From contig NZ_LMIE01000005.1 in NCBI RefSeq assembly GCF_001428625.1, positions 219,103 through 283,102 on the forward strand: a stretch of 64,000 nt of DNA, written 5' to 3'. The notes under the pieces are model-generated. The model was not told the origin of the DNA. It did no database searches and was given only the letters and a program-made list of their open reading frames with translations. Shown here one piece after another: positions 1-11,300 of this stretch (position 1 is its first letter; every line of letters begins with the position of its first letter). The position numbers were made by a program, and so were the translations under genes. Origin of the DNA: Hydrogenophaga sp. Root209 (GTDB lineage Bacteria > Pseudomonadota > Gammaproteobacteria > Burkholderiales > Burkholderiaceae_C).

Positions 1-27
1 AGAGACGACTGGAAACTGGCCGCATGA
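1..27 (+). CDS. 3' end of an upstream gene, possibly dusB (partial)
   Basis: An open frame enters from the left edge and ends at TGA 25-27, reading RDDWKLAA. Its stop overlaps the ATG of the Fis gene (ATGA), which indicates translational coupling. dusB (tRNA-dihydrouridine synthase) directly precedes fis in many proteobacteria, so dusB is the likely identity. Only eight codons are visible, so this rests on context alone. Confidence 0.4.
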   Translation, partial: RDDWKLAA

Positions 28-260
28 ACAAGAACAACCTGCACGACTGTGTGCGTGCCAGCATGGAAGACTTCTTCCACGACCTCAACGGCACAGACCC
101 GGCCAACCTGCACGACATGCTGGTCAAGGCGGTGGAGAAACCACTGCTCGAAGTGGTGATGGAGCAGGCGCAGCACAACCAGTCGCGCGCCGCGCAATGG
201 TTGGGCCTGAACCGCAACACCCTGCGCAAAAAATTGCTGGAACACAAACTCATCGACTGA
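24..260 (+). CDS. fis: Fis family nucleoid-associated DNA-binding protein
   Basis: A 78-residue protein made almost entirely of the Fis domain. The C-terminal helix-turn-helix is clear at about residues 52-76 ([19 protein letters not shown]), the part that contacts DNA. The N-terminal beta-hairpin arm of E. coli Fis (98 residues) is shortened, as is common in betaproteobacterial Fis proteins. The family bends DNA and modulates rRNA, recombination and growth-phase genes. The ATG at 24 overlaps the stop of the preceding gene (probably dusB). purH starts 35 bp downstream on the same strand, so a dusB-fis-purH transcript is plausible. Confidence 0.9.
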   Translation: MNKNNLHDCVRASMEDFFHDLNGTDPANLHDMLVKAVEKPLLEVVMEQAQHNQSRAAQWLGLNRNTLRKKLLEHKLID

Positions 261-295
261 GTCCGCCCTTTTCAAAAACCACCAAGAACCTGTTC

Positions 296-1882
296 ATGCG
301 CGCACTCATTTCCGTTTCCGACAAGACTGGCATCGTCGAACTCGCCCAAGCCCTGCACAGCCTCGGCGTGTCCCTCATCTCCACCGGCGGCACCGCCAAG
401 CTGCTGGCCGACAAGGGCCTGCCTGTGACCGAGGTGGCCGAGGTCACTGCGTTTCCCGAGATGCTCGATGGACGCGTGAAGACCTTGCACCCCAAGGTGC
501 ACGGCGGTTTGCTGGCGCGGCGCGACCTGCCCGAGCACATGGCGGCACTCAAGACGCACGGCATCGACACCATTGACCTGCTGGTCGTCAACCTCTACCC
601 GTTTGAAGCCACTGTCGCCAAGCCCGGCTGCACCCTGGACGACGCGATCGAGAACATCGACATCGGCGGCCCGGCCATGGTGCGCAGCGCGGCCAAGAAC
701 TGGAAAGACGTGGCGGTGCTGACCGACGCGGCGCAATACGCCGGCGTGATCGACGAACTCAAGGCCAGTGGCAAGGTCAGCGACGCGACGCGCTTCGCCC
801 TGTCGGTCGCCGCGTTCAACCGCATCAGCAACTACGACGGCGCCATCAGCGACTACCTCTCCAGCATCACGTTCGACGCCGGTGCTGCCGTGCCCGCGCG
901 CAGCGAGTACCCCGCGCAGGCCAACGGCCGCTTCGTGAAACTGCAGGACCTGCGTTACGGCGAGAACCCGCACCAGACCGCCGCCTTCTACCGCGACCTG
1001 TACCCCGCACCCGGCTCGCTGGTGACGGCGAAGCAGCTGCAGGGCAAGGAGCTCAGCTACAACAACATCGCCGATGCCGACGCGGCTTGGGAATGCGTGA
1101 AGAGTTTCGACGTGCCCGCGTGCGTGATCGTCAAACACGCCAACCCTTGTGGGGTGGCCGTGGGCAAGGACGCGCTCGAGGCCTACAGCAAAGCCTTCCA
1201 GACCGACCCGACCAGCGCCTTCGGCGGCATCATCGCGCTCAACCGTGTGCTCGACGGCGCGGGCGCGCAGGCGATCAGCAAACAGTTCGTCGAAGTGCTG
1301 ATGGCGCCGGGCTACACGCCCGAGGCACTGGAGGTGTTCAAGGCCAAGGCCAATGTGCGCGTGCTCGAGATCGCGCTGCCGCCGGGCGGACCCACCGCCT
1401 GGGACAAAGGGCAGAACCTCACCGACATCAAGCGCGTTGGTTCAGGCCTGCTGATGCAGTCGGCCGACAACCATGTGCTCACCCGAGCCGACCTCAAGGT
1501 GGTGACCAGGTTGCAACCCACCGAACAGCAACTCGACGACCTCATGTTTGCCTGGACGGTCGCCAAGTTCGTCAAGTCCAACGCCATCGTGTTCTGCAAG
1601 GACGGCATGACCATGGGCGTGGGCGCGGGCCAGATGAGTCGGCTCGATTCGGCGCGCATTGCCAGCATCAAGGCGGGCCACGCCAAGCTGTCGCTGCAAG
1701 GCACGGCCGTGGCCAGCGATGCCTTCTTCCCGTTCCGCGACGGGCTCGATGTGGTGGTGGACGCGGGCGCGAGCTGCGTGATCCAGCCCGGTGGTTCGAT
1801 GCGCGATCAGGAGGTGATCGACGCGGCGGACGAGCGCGGTGTGGTGATGGTTTACAGCGGCGTGCGCCATTTCCGGCATTGA
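296..1882 (+). CDS. purH: Bifunctional AICAR formyltransferase / IMP cyclohydrolase
   Basis: A 528-residue protein catalysing the last two steps of de novo purine synthesis in the cytosol: formylation of AICAR with 10-formyl-THF, then ring closure to IMP. The N-terminal MGS-like cyclohydrolase domain is recognisable ([11 protein letters not shown] at the start, STGGTAKLL near residue 40, [15 protein letters not shown] near 60). The C-terminal transformylase domain carries the KHANPCGVA motif. The open frame extends upstream to 197, but that stretch overlaps fis. The ATG at 296 matches the usual N-terminus and family length. A strong terminator follows at 1902. Confidence 0.97.
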   Translation: MRALISVSDKTGIVELAQALHSLGVSLISTGGTAKLLADKGLPVTEVAEVTAFPEMLDGRVKTLHPKVHGGLLARRDLPEHMAALKTHGIDTIDLLVVNLYPFEATVAKPGCTLDDAIENIDIGGPAMVRSAAKNWKDVAVLTDAAQYAGVIDELKASGKVSDATRFALSVAAFNRISNYDGAISDYLSSITFDAGAAVPARSEYPAQANGRFVKLQDLRYGENPHQTAAFYRDLYPAPGSLVTAKQLQGKELSYNNIADADAAWECVKSFDVPACVIVKHANPCGVAVGKDALEAYSKAFQTDPTSAFGGIIALNRVLDGAGAQAISKQFVEVLMAPGYTPEALEVFKAKANVRVLEIALPPGGPTAWDKGQNLTDIKRVGSGLLMQSADNHVLTRADLKVVTRLQPTEQQLDDLMFAWTVAKFVKSNAIVFCKDGMTMGVGAGQMSRLDSARIASIKAGHAKLSLQGTAVASDAFFPFRDGLDVVVDAGASCVIQPGGSMRDQEVIDAADERGVVMVYSGVRHFRH

Positions 1883-1901
1883 ACGTGCCCGCCCAATGAA
1901 G

Positions 1902-1929
1902 AAGGCCGCTGGTTCACAGCGGCCTTTTT
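1902..1929. terminator. Rho-independent terminator between purH and hemL
   Basis: A perfect 9-bp stem (AAGGCCGCT / AGCGGCCTT) with a 7-nt loop GGTTCAC is followed by a T run at 1925-1929. It lies 20 bp past the purH stop and 20 bp from the convergent hemL stop. The A-containing left flank could let it serve hemL as well. Confidence 0.85.
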
Positions 1930-1948
1930 CGTTGGACTTCTCGATGCT

Positions 1949-3256
1949 TCAGCGCGGCAGCCCTTTGAAGACCTCGCGCGCAGCCGCTACCGTGTCCGCG
2001 ATGTCCTGCGCGGTGTGCGCCGCACTCACGAAGCCGGCCTCGTACAAGGCCGGCGCGATGTACACGCCCCGGTCCAGCAGCCCATGGAAGAGTTGGTTGA
2101 AGGTGGGGCCGTCGGTGGTCATCACCTTGGCGTAGTTCTGCGGCAGTTGGTCGAAGAGGAAGAAACCGAACATGCCGCCCTGGCTGTCGCCGCACATCGT
2201 CACGCCTTCGGCGTGGGCGGCGCTGGTCAGGCCGTCCACCAGCGAGCGTGTGGTGGCCGACAGCGCTTCGAAGAAACCCGGCTTCTGAATTTCGCGCAGC
2301 GTGGCCAGTCCACAGGCCGTGGCCACGGGGTTGCCCGAGAGCGTGCCCGCCTGGTACACGCCGCCCAAGGGAGCGAGTTGTTCCATCACCGCGCGCTTGG
2401 CGCCAAAGGCGGCCAGCGGCATGCCCCCGCCGATCACCTTGCCCATCACCGTCATGTCGGGCTCGAAGCCGGGAATGAGCTGGGCGTACACGCTCTGCGC
2501 GCCGCCGAGCGCGACACGGAAACCGGTCATCACCTCGTCGAAGGCGAGCAGTGCGCCGTGTTGCGTGCACAACTCGCGGCAGCGCTTCATGAAAGGCACG
2601 CTGGCGCGCACGAAGTTCATGTTGCCCGCGATGGGCTCGATGATCAGGCAGGCCACTTCGGGGCCGTGCTCGACGAAAGCCGCTTCAAGTTGCTCGATGT
2701 TGTTGTACTCCAGCACGATGGTGTGCTGCACCACCTCGGGCGGCACGCCGGCGCTGGTGGGGTTGCCGAAGGTGGCCAGTCCGGAGCCCGCTTTCACCAG
2801 CAGCGCGTCGGCGTGGCCGTGGTAACAGCCCTCGAACTTGATGATCTTCTTGCGTCCGGTCGCGCCGCGCGCCAGGCGGATCGTGCTCATGCCGGCTTCG
2901 GTGCCGGAGCTCACCAGCCGCACCATCTCGATGCTGGGCACGAGCTTGATGATCTCTTCGGCGAGCTCCACCTCGCGCTCGGTCGGTGCACCGTAGGAAA
3001 AACCTTCGAGCACCGCCTTCTGCACCGCTTCCACCACGGCCGGGTGACCATGGCCCAGGATCATCGGACCCCACGAGCCGATGTAGTCGATGTAGCGCTG
3101 ACCGTTGGCGTCCCAGAAATAGGCGCCCTGGGCTCTTTGCACAAAGCGGGGCGTGCCACCCACCGCTCGGAAAGCGCGCACCGGCGAATTCACGCCGCCC
3201 GGGATCAGGGCCTTGGCGCGGTCAAACAGTTGCTGGTTGCGATCGACAGTGGTCAT
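1949..3256 (-). CDS. hemL: Glutamate-1-semialdehyde 2,1-aminomutase
   Basis: A 435-residue class III aminotransferase-fold enzyme that converts glutamate-1-semialdehyde to 5-aminolevulinate in the C5 tetrapyrrole pathway. The family signatures are present: [10 protein letters not shown] near the N-terminus, [22 protein letters not shown], the [10 protein letters not shown] cofactor segment, and the PLP-binding lysine in [10 protein letters not shown] (about K273). The open frame continues upstream to 3316, but the ATG at 3256 gives the standard length and N-terminus ([13 protein letters not shown]). It lies 56 bp downstream of thiD on the same strand, probably as a two-gene operon. Confidence 0.96.
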   Translation of the reverse strand: MTTVDRNQQLFDRAKALIPGGVNSPVRAFRAVGGTPRFVQRAQGAYFWDANGQRYIDYIGSWGPMILGHGHPAVVEAVQKAVLEGFSYGAPTEREVELAEEIIKLVPSIEMVRLVSSGTEAGMSTIRLARGATGRKKIIKFEGCYHGHADALLVKAGSGLATFGNPTSAGVPPEVVQHTIVLEYNNIEQLEAAFVEHGPEVACLIIEPIAGNMNFVRASVPFMKRCRELCTQHGALLAFDEVMTGFRVALGGAQSVYAQLIPGFEPDMTVMGKVIGGGMPLAAFGAKRAVMEQLAPLGGVYQAGTLSGNPVATACGLATLREIQKPGFFEALSATTRSLVDGLTSAAHAEGVTMCGDSQGGMFGFFLFDQLPQNYAKVMTTDGPTFNQLFHGLLDRGVYIAPALYEAGFVSAAHTAQDIADTVAAAREVFKGLPR

Positions 3257-3312
3257 GGAGCGAAGCTGCGTTGGTGGGTAGCACGCGCAAGCTTGCACTG
3301 CGCGCGGGAGGG

Positions 3313-4254
3313 TCAATGCCTGGTCGTGTCCAGGGGGAAGTCGTCTGCGTCGAGCGTGCTGTCCGAGGCAGGTTCCGCCGAGGCGTCTTCGTCTTCTTCA
3401 TCTTCTTCGTGCGCCCAGAACAGCCGGTCGGGCACGGCATGCCCCATGCCGGGTTGAAAGCCGGCGTCCAGACATTGGTCCAGGTAGGTCAGGGCCTCCG
3501 CGCAGGCCGATTGAAGATCGGAGCCACCCGCAATCAGCGCACACAGAGCTGCCGACAAGGTATCACCCGCGCCGCTGAAGGTGGCCTCAAACCGCTCGTA
3601 GCGCGCCGTGGCCAGCACCGCCTCGGGCGAAGCGAGGTGGCTCTCCAGGTACTGATCGGCGGCGTTGAAGCCCGTCACCAGCGTGTAGGGCACGCCGTGC
3701 ACGGCGGCTGCCCGGGCCACATCGCGCGGGCTCGGCGGTCGGTCGCCTTCCCATTCGGGCAACAGCCAGCGGCACAGCGTGCTGTGGTTGCCCACCAGCA
3801 CGGTGGTTTGCGGCAGCAAGAGTTCGGCACTCGCGTCGAGGTAGGTCTCGATGGCGAGTTCGTCCCACCAGGACAGGTCGGGCATGTAGGCGATGACCGG
3901 CACGTCGGCATAGTCGGCGGTGATCTCGGCCACCACGCTGAGGTTTTCGGGGTTGCCCACGAAGCCGACCTTGAAGGCCTGCACCGGCATGTCTTCCAGA
4001 GCGCAGCGCGCCTGGTCGGCCACGGCCTCCTCGTCGAAGGCAAAGTGATCGTGGATGTCGGACGTGTCGCGCACATAGGCGCCGGTGACGACCGACAGCA
4101 CATGCACCGATGCGCTGGACATGGCGGTGATGTCGGCGCTCAGGCCGCCCGCGCCACTGGGGTCGTTGGCGTTGAACACCATCACGCACGGCAGGGTGGC
4201 CTCCCCTGGCGGGGGAAGGGCGGCAGGTGTTGTTTTTTCGGGCGTATCGGGCAT
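3313..4254 (-). CDS. thiD: Hydroxymethylpyrimidine/phosphomethylpyrimidine kinase-like protein
   Basis: A 313-residue ribokinase-fold protein of the ThiD family, which phosphorylates HMP and HMP-P in thiamine synthesis. Visible signatures are the N-terminal substrate loop [13 protein letters not shown], the TGAYV segment and the anion-hole motif [12 protein letters not shown] near the C-terminus. The last 35 or so residues form an acidic tail ([18 protein letters not shown]) not needed for the fold. I chose the ATG at 4254, because the upstream extension to 4410 would run into the divergent rubredoxin gene and has no family similarity. The substrate could differ from HMP, since it is not linked to other thi genes here. 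Confidence 0.85.
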   Translation of the reverse strand: MPDTPEKTTPAALPPPGEATLPCVMVFNANDPSGAGGLSADITAMSSASVHVLSVVTGAYVRDTSDIHDHFAFDEEAVADQARCALEDMPVQAFKVGFVGNPENLSVVAEITADYADVPVIAYMPDLSWWDELAIETYLDASAELLLPQTTVLVGNHSTLCRWLLPEWEGDRPPSPRDVARAAAVHGVPYTLVTGFNAADQYLESHLASPEAVLATARYERFEATFSGAGDTLSAALCALIAGGSDLQSACAEALTYLDQCLDAGFQPGMGHAVPDRLFWAHEEDEEDEDASAEPASDSTLDADDFPLDTTRH

Positions 4255-4408
4255 GGGTTGAGAGAGGGATCGATTTCGTGTGGAAGATGCCCGCAGAATG
4301 ATCCTGGCGCTCCAAACAAGGCATTGGACAGGGGCCAGAATCCACTTCCAGCAGGCTGTACCTCGCTCGATACAATGCTTGCATTCTATGACAAGGCCCC
4401 CTATAACC

Positions 4409-4582
4409 ATGACCGAAACGAAGACTTGGATGTGCCTGATTTGTGGCTGGATTTACGACGAAGCGCAAGGTGCGCCGGAGCACGGCGTACCGGCTGGAAC
4501 CCCGTGGTCTCAGGTGCCGATGAACTGGACTTGCCCCGAATGCGGCGCTCGCAAAGAGGACTTCGAGATGGTCCAAATCTGA
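4409..4582 (+). CDS. Rubredoxin
   Basis: A 57-residue one-iron electron carrier. The two CxxCG-type knuckles that hold the Fe(Cys)4 site are both present: CLICGWIYDEAQG near the N-terminus and CPECGARKEDF near the C-terminus, with the conserved Trp/Pro core between. ATG 4409 gives the exact family length, and the longer upstream reading is not supported. It is divergent from thiD-hemL with 154 bp between starts, an arrangement often seen in Burkholderiales. The electron acceptor cannot be told from the sequence. Confidence 0.95.
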   Translation: MTETKTWMCLICGWIYDEAQGAPEHGVPAGTPWSQVPMNWTCPECGARKEDFEMVQI

Positions 4583-4679
4583 TCAATAAATTCCCGTCGC
4601 ACTGGCATACACAGACCGAGGCACGGGCTCCCTGGCCCGAGTGCCGCACTTCCTGACCCATTCCTGGAGCCTGTGAATC

Positions 4680-5075
4680 GTGAGCCCAACACCCGCCCTG
4701 AAAGTTCTGGTTGTCGACGACAGCAACACCATTCGGCGAAGCGCCGAAATCTTCCTCAAGCAGGGTGGGCACGAAGTCCTGCTGGCTGACGATGGCTTCG
4801 ATGCCCTCGCCAAGATCAACGACTACCAACCCGATCTGGTTTTCTGCGACATCCTGATGCCCCGCCTCGACGGCTATCAGACCTGCGCCATCATCAAGCG
4901 CAACGCCAAGTTCGCCAACATTCCTGTTGTCATGCTGTCCTCCAAGGATGGCGTCTTTGACAAAGCCCGCGGACGCATGGTGGGCTCGCAGGACTACCTC
5001 ACCAAACCTTTCACCAAAGACCAACTGCTGCATGCCGTGCAGCAGTTCGGCGCCAACCTAGCCGGAGCTGCATGA
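4680..5075 (+). CDS. pilG: Twitching motility response regulator PilG
   Basis: A 131-residue stand-alone receiver domain. The acidic pocket (VVDDSN), the phospho-acceptor Asp in VFCDILMPRLDG, the conserved Ser of VVMLSS and the Lys of LTKPF are all present. There is no output domain. It opens the Pil-Chp chemosensory operon that controls type IV pilus extension and retraction. In Pseudomonas PilG is the regulator promoting pilus assembly and cAMP signalling. The start is GTG at 4680. The stop overlaps the next gene's ATG, implying coupled translation with PilH. Confidence 0.9.
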   Translation: MSPTPALKVLVVDDSNTIRRSAEIFLKQGGHEVLLADDGFDALAKINDYQPDLVFCDILMPRLDGYQTCAIIKRNAKFANIPVVMLSSKDGVFDKARGRMVGSQDYLTKPFTKDQLLHAVQQFGANLAGAA

Positions 5076-5440
5076 TGGCCATCCACAAAATCCTCGTTGT
5101 TGACGATTCAAAAACCGAACTCATGGTGCTGTCCGATCTGCTGAGTAAAAACGGCTACAGCGTGAGGACCGCTGAGAATGCGGACGAGGCCTTCCGTCGC
5201 TTGGGAGAGGAAAAGCCTGACCTGATCCTGATGGACGTTGTGATGCCCGGTCAAAATGGATTTCAGTTGACGCGTGCCATCACCCGCGATCCTCAGTATT
5301 CGAACATTCCGATCGTGATGTGCACCAGCAAAAGCCTGGAGACGGATCGGGTTTGGGGCATGCGACAGGGGGCACGCGACTACGTGACCAAACCTGTCAA
5401 CGGTGAAGAGTTGCTGTCGAAGATCCGGGCGTTGGCCTGA
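5072..5440 (+). CDS. pilH: Twitching motility response regulator PilH
   Basis: A 122-residue single receiver domain with LVVDDSKTE, the phospho-acceptor Asp in LILMDVVMPGQNGF, the Thr/Ser of VMCTSK and the Lys of VTKPV. The position after pilG and the LSDLLSKNGYSVRTAENADEA region fit PilH, thought to act as a phosphate sink or retraction-side regulator in the Pil-Chp system. ATG 5072 overlaps the pilG stop, and a second in-frame ATG immediately follows at 5075. The next gene begins 27 bp downstream. Confidence 0.9.
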   Translation: MMAIHKILVVDDSKTELMVLSDLLSKNGYSVRTAENADEAFRRLGEEKPDLILMDVVMPGQNGFQLTRAITRDPQYSNIPIVMCTSKSLETDRVWGMRQGARDYVTKPVNGEELLSKIRALA

Positions 5441-5467
5441 ACCACCTTGAATTGAACCCTACCGAGC

Positions 5468-6019
5468 ATGGCCAAACGACAATCACTGAAGGAGCTGCAG
5501 GAACGTTTGGCTCAGCGATTGAGCGTTGCCAAAACAGAGGCCGTAACAGCGGCCTGGCTGGCGGTGGAGTCCAACGGAAGCCGCTATCTCCTTCCGCTGG
5601 TTCAGTCCGGTGAAATCTTCCCCTGGTCTGCGGTGCAGCGAGTCCCGTACACCAAGCCTTGGTACTTGGGTGTGGCCAGCTTGCGGGGTGGCCTGCACGG
5701 TGTCATCGATCTTGCTGCGCTGGTGGAGTCTGCGAGCCCTGTTGCTGGCTCGGCTGCGCTGGCGAGTCAGGGCGAGCGCATCACCTCGGAGTCGCGTTTG
5801 GTCAGTCTGCACACCGCATTGGGGGTGAACGCAGTGATCTGGATTGATCGTCTCCTGGGGCTGCGAAGTGCTGCCATGTTCAGCGGCTTCGGGTCCAAGC
5901 CGGATGGCGCACCATCCTATTTCAATCGATCGTTGATGGATGCCCAGGGCTTGCATTGGCAGGAGCTGGATCTGCAGGTGTTGGTGGGCGAGCCCGAATT
6001 CCTCGCAATTGCGGCCTGA
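5468..6019 (+). CDS. pilI: CheW-like coupling protein PilI
   Basis: A 183-residue protein with a CheW-like domain over most of its length (about residues 25-175), including the LPLVQSGEIFPWSAVQRVPYTKPWYLGVASLRGGLHGVID core in segments. It would couple the PilJ receptor to the PilL kinase at the cell pole. It sits between pilH (27 bp upstream) and pilJ (61 bp downstream) in the same operon. The sequence is diverged from enteric CheW, as is usual for PilI. Confidence 0.88.
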   Translation: MAKRQSLKELQERLAQRLSVAKTEAVTAAWLAVESNGSRYLLPLVQSGEIFPWSAVQRVPYTKPWYLGVASLRGGLHGVIDLAALVESASPVAGSAALASQGERITSESRLVSLHTALGVNAVIWIDRLLGLRSAAMFSGFGSKPDGAPSYFNRSLMDAQGLHWQELDLQVLVGEPEFLAIAA

Positions 6020-6080
6020 CAACCACGCAGGTTGATCAGACCGATCTTTTCTCATTTGTTTTCTGTTGGAAGGTGTTTAC

Positions 6081-8333
6081 ATGGCCACGCTTGATCGATT
6101 CCAGGGACTGTTCAAGAAAAAAGCCGATGATGAACGCGACCTGTCCACCGTGACCGACCAGGAAGCCGCCGAACTGGCAGCTGCCCGCTTGGCTCCCGAT
6201 CCTCAGGCGGATGACTATTCCGGCAATCTGCTCATGGCCGACGACGATGAAGGTTCCGAGCAGTCCGGGTTGATCTCGGTGCCCTTGCTGGGGCGCCGGC
6301 CTGCAGAGCAACACCAACGCACGCTCGCCGTGTTGCTGGCTTTTGGTCTGATCGTGCTCGGTGCGGTCACCTTCTTCGTTTTGAGCCAGACCGAGAAAGT
6401 CAGTCAGCAGTTGGCCGCCAGCGGTCAGGCGCTGATGCAGTCGCAGCGTCTGGCGAAGAGCGTTTCCCAGGCCTTGATCGGCAGCCCTGCTGCCTTCCCC
6501 GAGGTGCGTGACAGCTCTGACGTGTTGTCGCGCAGCTTGCGAGGTCTCAAGCAAGGCGACACCGACATGTCTATCGACGCCTTGGGCCCTGACTACACCG
6601 CCCGCCTCGACGAACTGCTGCCGAGGATAGACGCAGCTGAAAAGAATGCGTCAGCGGTTCTGGCGCAGGAAAGCATCCTGACCCAGGTGGGCAACGCTTT
6701 GCGCACCATCAACCGCCAGTCGTCGGACCTGCTGGAAATTGCCGAGACCATCTCTTCGCTCAAGCTGCAGCAAAACGCGCCGGCTGCGGAAATCTCCGCG
6801 TCCGGCCAACTCGTGATGTTGACCCAGCGCATCGGCAAGTCGGCCAACGAGTTTCTGACGCTTGAAGGCGTGAGCCCCGAGGCGGTGTTCTTGCTGGGCA
6901 AGGACTTGAACACGTTCAAGGAAATCTCGGAAGGTTTGCTCAACGGCAGCGAAGAACTTCGCCTGGCTGCTGCCAGAGACGAACAAGTGCGCGAGCGTCT
7001 CGGTGCGCTGCTGAAACTGTACGAACAGACGCGGGTGGAAGCGGGCGCCATTCTGGGCAACCTGCAAGGTCTGGTGTCAGCCCGCGAGGCACAGGCCAGC
7101 ATCATTGCCGACAGTGAGCCGCTGCGTCTGGGTCTGCAGAACCTGCAGTCGGAACTCACCTCGCGTTCCGGGCTGAGCGGCGGCGAATTCGGCGCCTTGC
7201 TCTTTTCGGCGCTGTTTGCCCTGTTGTGCGCCGGTGGTCTGGCTTATGTGCAGCTGCAGGAAAGCCGGCAACGTCAACTGACGGCGGAATCGCAGCGTCT
7301 GGCGGCTGAGTCGCTGGAGCAAGATGCCAAACGCGTCAACGACGCCAACCAGGCCGCCATTTTGCGTTTGATGAACGAACTGCAAACGGTGGCTGAAGGT
7401 GATTTGACCCAGGAAGCCACGGTGACCGAAGACATCACCGGTGCCATTGCCGACTCGGTGAACTACACGGTGGAGGAGCTGCGCTCGCTGGTGGGCAACG
7501 TGCAAGCCACGGCCACGCGCGTGGCGCAAACGACGTCAGCGGTGGAGAGCACGTCCACCGAACTGCTGGCAGCGTCCACCGAACAGCTTCGGGAAATTCG
7601 CGAAACGGGCCAGTCGGTGCTCGACATGGCTCAGCGAATCAACCAGGTGTCCGGTCAGGCGCAGGAGTCGGCCACGGTGGCCCGTGCTTCGCTGCAAGCG
7701 GCCGAGTCGGGTCTGCAGGCGGTGCAGGACGCCATCGGCGGCATGAACTCGATTCGCGATCAGATTCAGGAAACTTCCAAGCGCATCAAACGGCTGGGTG
7801 AGTCGTCGCAGGAGATTGGCGAGATCACCGAACTGATCTCCGACATTACCGAACAGACCAACGTGCTCGCATTGAACGCCGCCATCCAGGCCGCGTCGGC
7901 CGGTGAAGCTGGCCGAGGCTTCTCGGTGGTGGCGGAAGAGGTGCAGCGACTGGCCGAACGTTCTGCCGATGCGACGCGACAGATTTCGGCGCTGGTGAAG
8001 GCGATTCAGACCGACACGCAGGACGCGGTAGCCGCCATGGAACGCTCCACGCAGGGTGTGGTCGAGGGTGCGAAGCTCTCCGACAACGCCGGTACCGCTC
8101 TGTCCGAGATCGATCGCGTTTCGCGCCGGCTGGCCGAGCTGATCGAGCAGATTTCCAACGCGGCGTCGCGAGAAGCCGATTCCGCGAACGAGGTGGCGGG
8201 GAACATCCAGCACATTTTTGCCGTGACGGAGCAGACCGGGGAAGGTACCCGCTCCACGGCGCAGCAGGTGCGTGAACTCTCGGTGATGGCAGAAGAACTT
8301 CGCCAGTCGGTATCGCGATTCAAGATCGCCTGA
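6081..8333 (+). CDS. pilJ: Type IV pilus methyl-accepting chemotaxis protein PilJ
   Basis: A 750-residue membrane receptor. About 80 N-terminal cytoplasmic residues precede TM1 (about 81-101, [17 protein letters not shown]...). A long PilJ-type sensor region follows, then TM2 (about 369-391), a HAMP-like linker and the signalling hairpin. The hairpin tip [18 protein letters not shown] and the [18 protein letters not shown] segment are clear (about 590-630). There is no C-terminal NWETF-like tether. A TTG at 6066 is possible, but GGAAGG at 6068-6073 places a ribosome site 7 bp before ATG 6081, so I start there. It feeds PilI/PilL. Confidence 0.93.
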   Translation: MATLDRFQGLFKKKADDERDLSTVTDQEAAELAAARLAPDPQADDYSGNLLMADDDEGSEQSGLISVPLLGRRPAEQHQRTLAVLLAFGLIVLGAVTFFVLSQTEKVSQQLAASGQALMQSQRLAKSVSQALIGSPAAFPEVRDSSDVLSRSLRGLKQGDTDMSIDALGPDYTARLDELLPRIDAAEKNASAVLAQESILTQVGNALRTINRQSSDLLEIAETISSLKLQQNAPAAEISASGQLVMLTQRIGKSANEFLTLEGVSPEAVFLLGKDLNTFKEISEGLLNGSEELRLAAARDEQVRERLGALLKLYEQTRVEAGAILGNLQGLVSAREAQASIIADSEPLRLGLQNLQSELTSRSGLSGGEFGALLFSALFALLCAGGLAYVQLQESRQRQLTAESQRLAAESLEQDAKRVNDANQAAILRLMNELQTVAEGDLTQEATVTEDITGAIADSVNYTVEELRSLVGNVQATATRVAQTTSAVESTSTELLAASTEQLREIRETGQSVLDMAQRINQVSGQAQESATVARASLQAAESGLQAVQDAIGGMNSIRDQIQETSKRIKRLGESSQEIGEITELISDITEQTNVLALNAAIQAASAGEAGRGFSVVAEEVQRLAERSADATRQISALVKAIQTDTQDAVAAMERSTQGVVEGAKLSDNAGTALSEIDRVSRRLAELIEQISNAASREADSANEVAGNIQHIFAVTEQTGEGTRSTAQQVRELSVMAEELRQSVSRFKIA

Positions 8334-8366
8334 TTGCCCCAGTCGGACCCTTACTCCAAGATCAAC

Positions 8367-11300
8367 ATGCTCGACACCGCTACCGACAGTCCGCAGATGG
8401 ATCCACCTGTCGCCGACCTCGGTCCGTTGGCATGGGTATTCGACGAGCTGCGCAAATCGCTGGATGGCGCCAACAAGGCGATCAAGCGGTTTGTGCGTGA
8501 GACGGAACAATCGCGCATGGACGACCTGCAGGCGGTTGATCCGGCCTCGCTGCGTCAGGCGCGTCAGCAACTGCATCAGGCGGTTGGCGCCTTGGAAATG
8601 GTGGGTCTGGGCGCACCAGCCCATGTGCTTCGAGCCATGGAGGCGGCGGTTCAGCGGTTTGTCCAGCGACCTCAGAGCTGCAATGAAGAGGCGGCGGCAA
8701 AGGTCGAGCGCGCCAGCTTCGCCCTGGTGGAATACCTGGAAGCGGTTCTGAACAACAAACCGGTGCAACCCGTCGCCTTGTTCTCCCAATACAGGGAAGT
8801 GCAGGAACTGGCTGCGGCCGAGCGCGTGCACCCTGCCGATCTGTGGCCGTTCGATCACCACGGCGTGAACGTGGTGGCCCCAGCCGACCGGACGCCGCTC
8901 GAATGCAACGCGGCCATCCGTTCCTTGTTTGACCGCCTGGTGTTGCTGGCCGTCAAGACGGAAAGCCAGGCGGCGGTACAGCAGTTGGTGAAGATCAGCG
9001 CTGGACTGTCTGCGGGAGCTGTGGATACCCGAGCCCGAACCTTCTGGCGTGTGGCAGCCGGCTTCTTTGAAGCGGTTGCGCACCGTCTGTTGCCCACCGA
9101 CGTCTATGTCAAACGGGCTTTTTCGCGGATCCTGATGCAGTTCGTGACCTTGTCGCAAGGCAAGTCGCAGGTATCAGAAACACTGCTGCACGATCTTTTG
9201 TTTTTCTGCGCCCAACCGCATGAGGTGTCCAGTCAACTGGCGCCGCAGCTGGCAGCCGTCAGACAGGCATTTGGTCTGGGCGCCGTTGAGGCGGTCGACT
9301 ACCACGTGGCCACACTCGGCCGCTATGACCCGGCAGTCCTCGCCCAGGCGCGCAAGCGCATCAATGCGGCCAAGGAGGCTTGGTCGCTGTATTCCGGCGG
9401 TGACGCCAGTCGGGCCCGTCAGGTGGCCGATCAGTTCGGCTTGATTGGCGACTCGCTGCTCAAGTTGCATCCAGCCAGCAAGGTGCTGGCCCAGGCCTTG
9501 GTGAAGGCGGCAGACCATGCGGTGCGCGAGCCCGGTGGCGTGAGTCCTGAACTGGCGATGGAAGTGGCCACCACCACGCTGTACCTCGAAGCGGCCTTTG
9601 AAGATTTCGATCCCCGCGCGCCCGAGCTCACCGAGCGCACGCAGGCGCTCGCCGATCGCCTTGAAGCCGTGATGGCCGGTCAGCCCGCACAACCGCTGGA
9701 CACCTGGATGGAGCAGCTGTACCGCCGGGTGAGCGATCGCCAGACCATGGGCAGTGTGGTGGGTGAACTCAAGGTGTCCCTGGGGGAGGTCGAGAAGTCG
9801 CTCGACCAGTTCTTCCGCACACCGCAGGAAAAAGCAGGCTTGCACGTCGCCGTCTCGCAGATGGCTCAGATGCGTGGCGTGCTGTCGGTGCTGGGGCTGG
9901 AGCAAGCGGTTCATGCCGTCACCCGCATGCGCACCATGGTCGAGCAGATCCTCGACACGGAAGTGGACGAGGCGTTGGCGCGCGAAGCGGGTACGTTCCA
10001 GCAGTTGGGCAACAACCTGAGTGCCATGAGCCTGCTGGTGGACATGCTCAACTACCAGCCGAATCTGGCCAAGAAGTTGTTTGTCTTTGACGAAGACAAG
10101 GGTGAGTTGCTCCCGCTCATGGGCCGCACGATCAATACGGAACTGCACCACCCGCCAGTGCACGACGAGGCCCGCGCCATCAGCGATGGCGTGCAGCAGG
10201 TCGTCAACGAAGTCCAGGGCGGCATGAACCTGGTCGATCTGAGCCAGCAACTCGATTCATTGGCCGAGCAGGCCACGCTCGCCGAGCAGTCGGGTGTGGC
10301 GCGCGCCGCGCGTGAGGCGGCCGGCGCGGTGGTCGGGAACGATGCAGCGGCGGGTGCACAGGCTTTGGTGGGGCTTTCCGAAGCCTCTCTCGCGGCCCAT
10401 GAGCGCGAGCCGGTCGACGCTACCGGTGAAGACAATGATGAAGACGATCTGCTCGACATCTTCCTGGAAGAAGCCCGGGAAGTGGTGGGCAATGGCCTGG
10501 ATGCGATTGCGCAGTTGCGCGTGCAACCGGGTGATCTGGAGCACCTCACCACCCTGCGCCGCGCGTTTCACACCCTCAAGGGCAGTTCGCGCATGGTCGG
10601 ACTGGAGGAATTTGGCCAGGCGGCATGGTCCATGGAGCAATTGGTCAACACCGTGTTGGCTGAGCAGCGACCTGCAGGCCAGCCATTGCTGATGCTGACG
10701 GAACAAGCCATGACCGACTTTGGTCGGTGGGTGGATGACATCTCGGCGCGGCGCGAAGAGCACTGGAAGGCGCAGCCCTTCAAGGCCAGCGCCGAAGCCC
10801 TGCGCGACCAGGGCCTTTTCCTGCCATTGGCGCACGCGGCCGCGTCCGAAGGCGCGTCTTCGCCAATCAAAGAAGAACCCCTGTTCGACATGGCGGCGCC
10901 GGAAGAATCCGTCGCCACTGCCGCTGCCTCTGAGCCTGCTGTCCTGGAGGCCGCTGAAATGGCGTCTTCTCATGTCGAGGCCATCGACGCTGCGCAGTCG
11001 GACGTGGACTTCGATCTTGGCGAGTTGGCGGAAGTCGATGATCTGCCTTCACAGGAGGCGCCTGAAGAAGCCATTCAGATCGACACCGCGTTCCTCGACT
11101 TTGAACCGCCATCGCCTCCAAGTGAATTGCCTGCTCCAGAGCAGATGCTCGCGGACATCGACTTCGGCAGCCTGGCGGCTTTCTCGTCGAGCGAAGCCGC
11201 CAAGGCTGAAGAAGCCGATCCCTTGCCAGTGGCCGAAACCGTACTGTTGCTCGAAGAGCCCATGGCGTTGGAGCAAGATGCCGCTGCGCAAGAGGCCGAT

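Noticed and set aside
2015-3457. Long open frame of 480 codons on the plus strand opposite hemL and thiD
   Set aside because: It is the antisense shadow of hemL/thiD in GC-rich DNA. Its translation is His/Gly/Ala-rich with no family resemblance, while the minus-strand genes have clear motifs.
4346-4376. Possible sigma-70 promoter for rubredoxin (TACAAT at 4371)
   Set aside because: The -10-like hexamer is good, but no -35 at proper spacing was found, so I did not list it as a feature.
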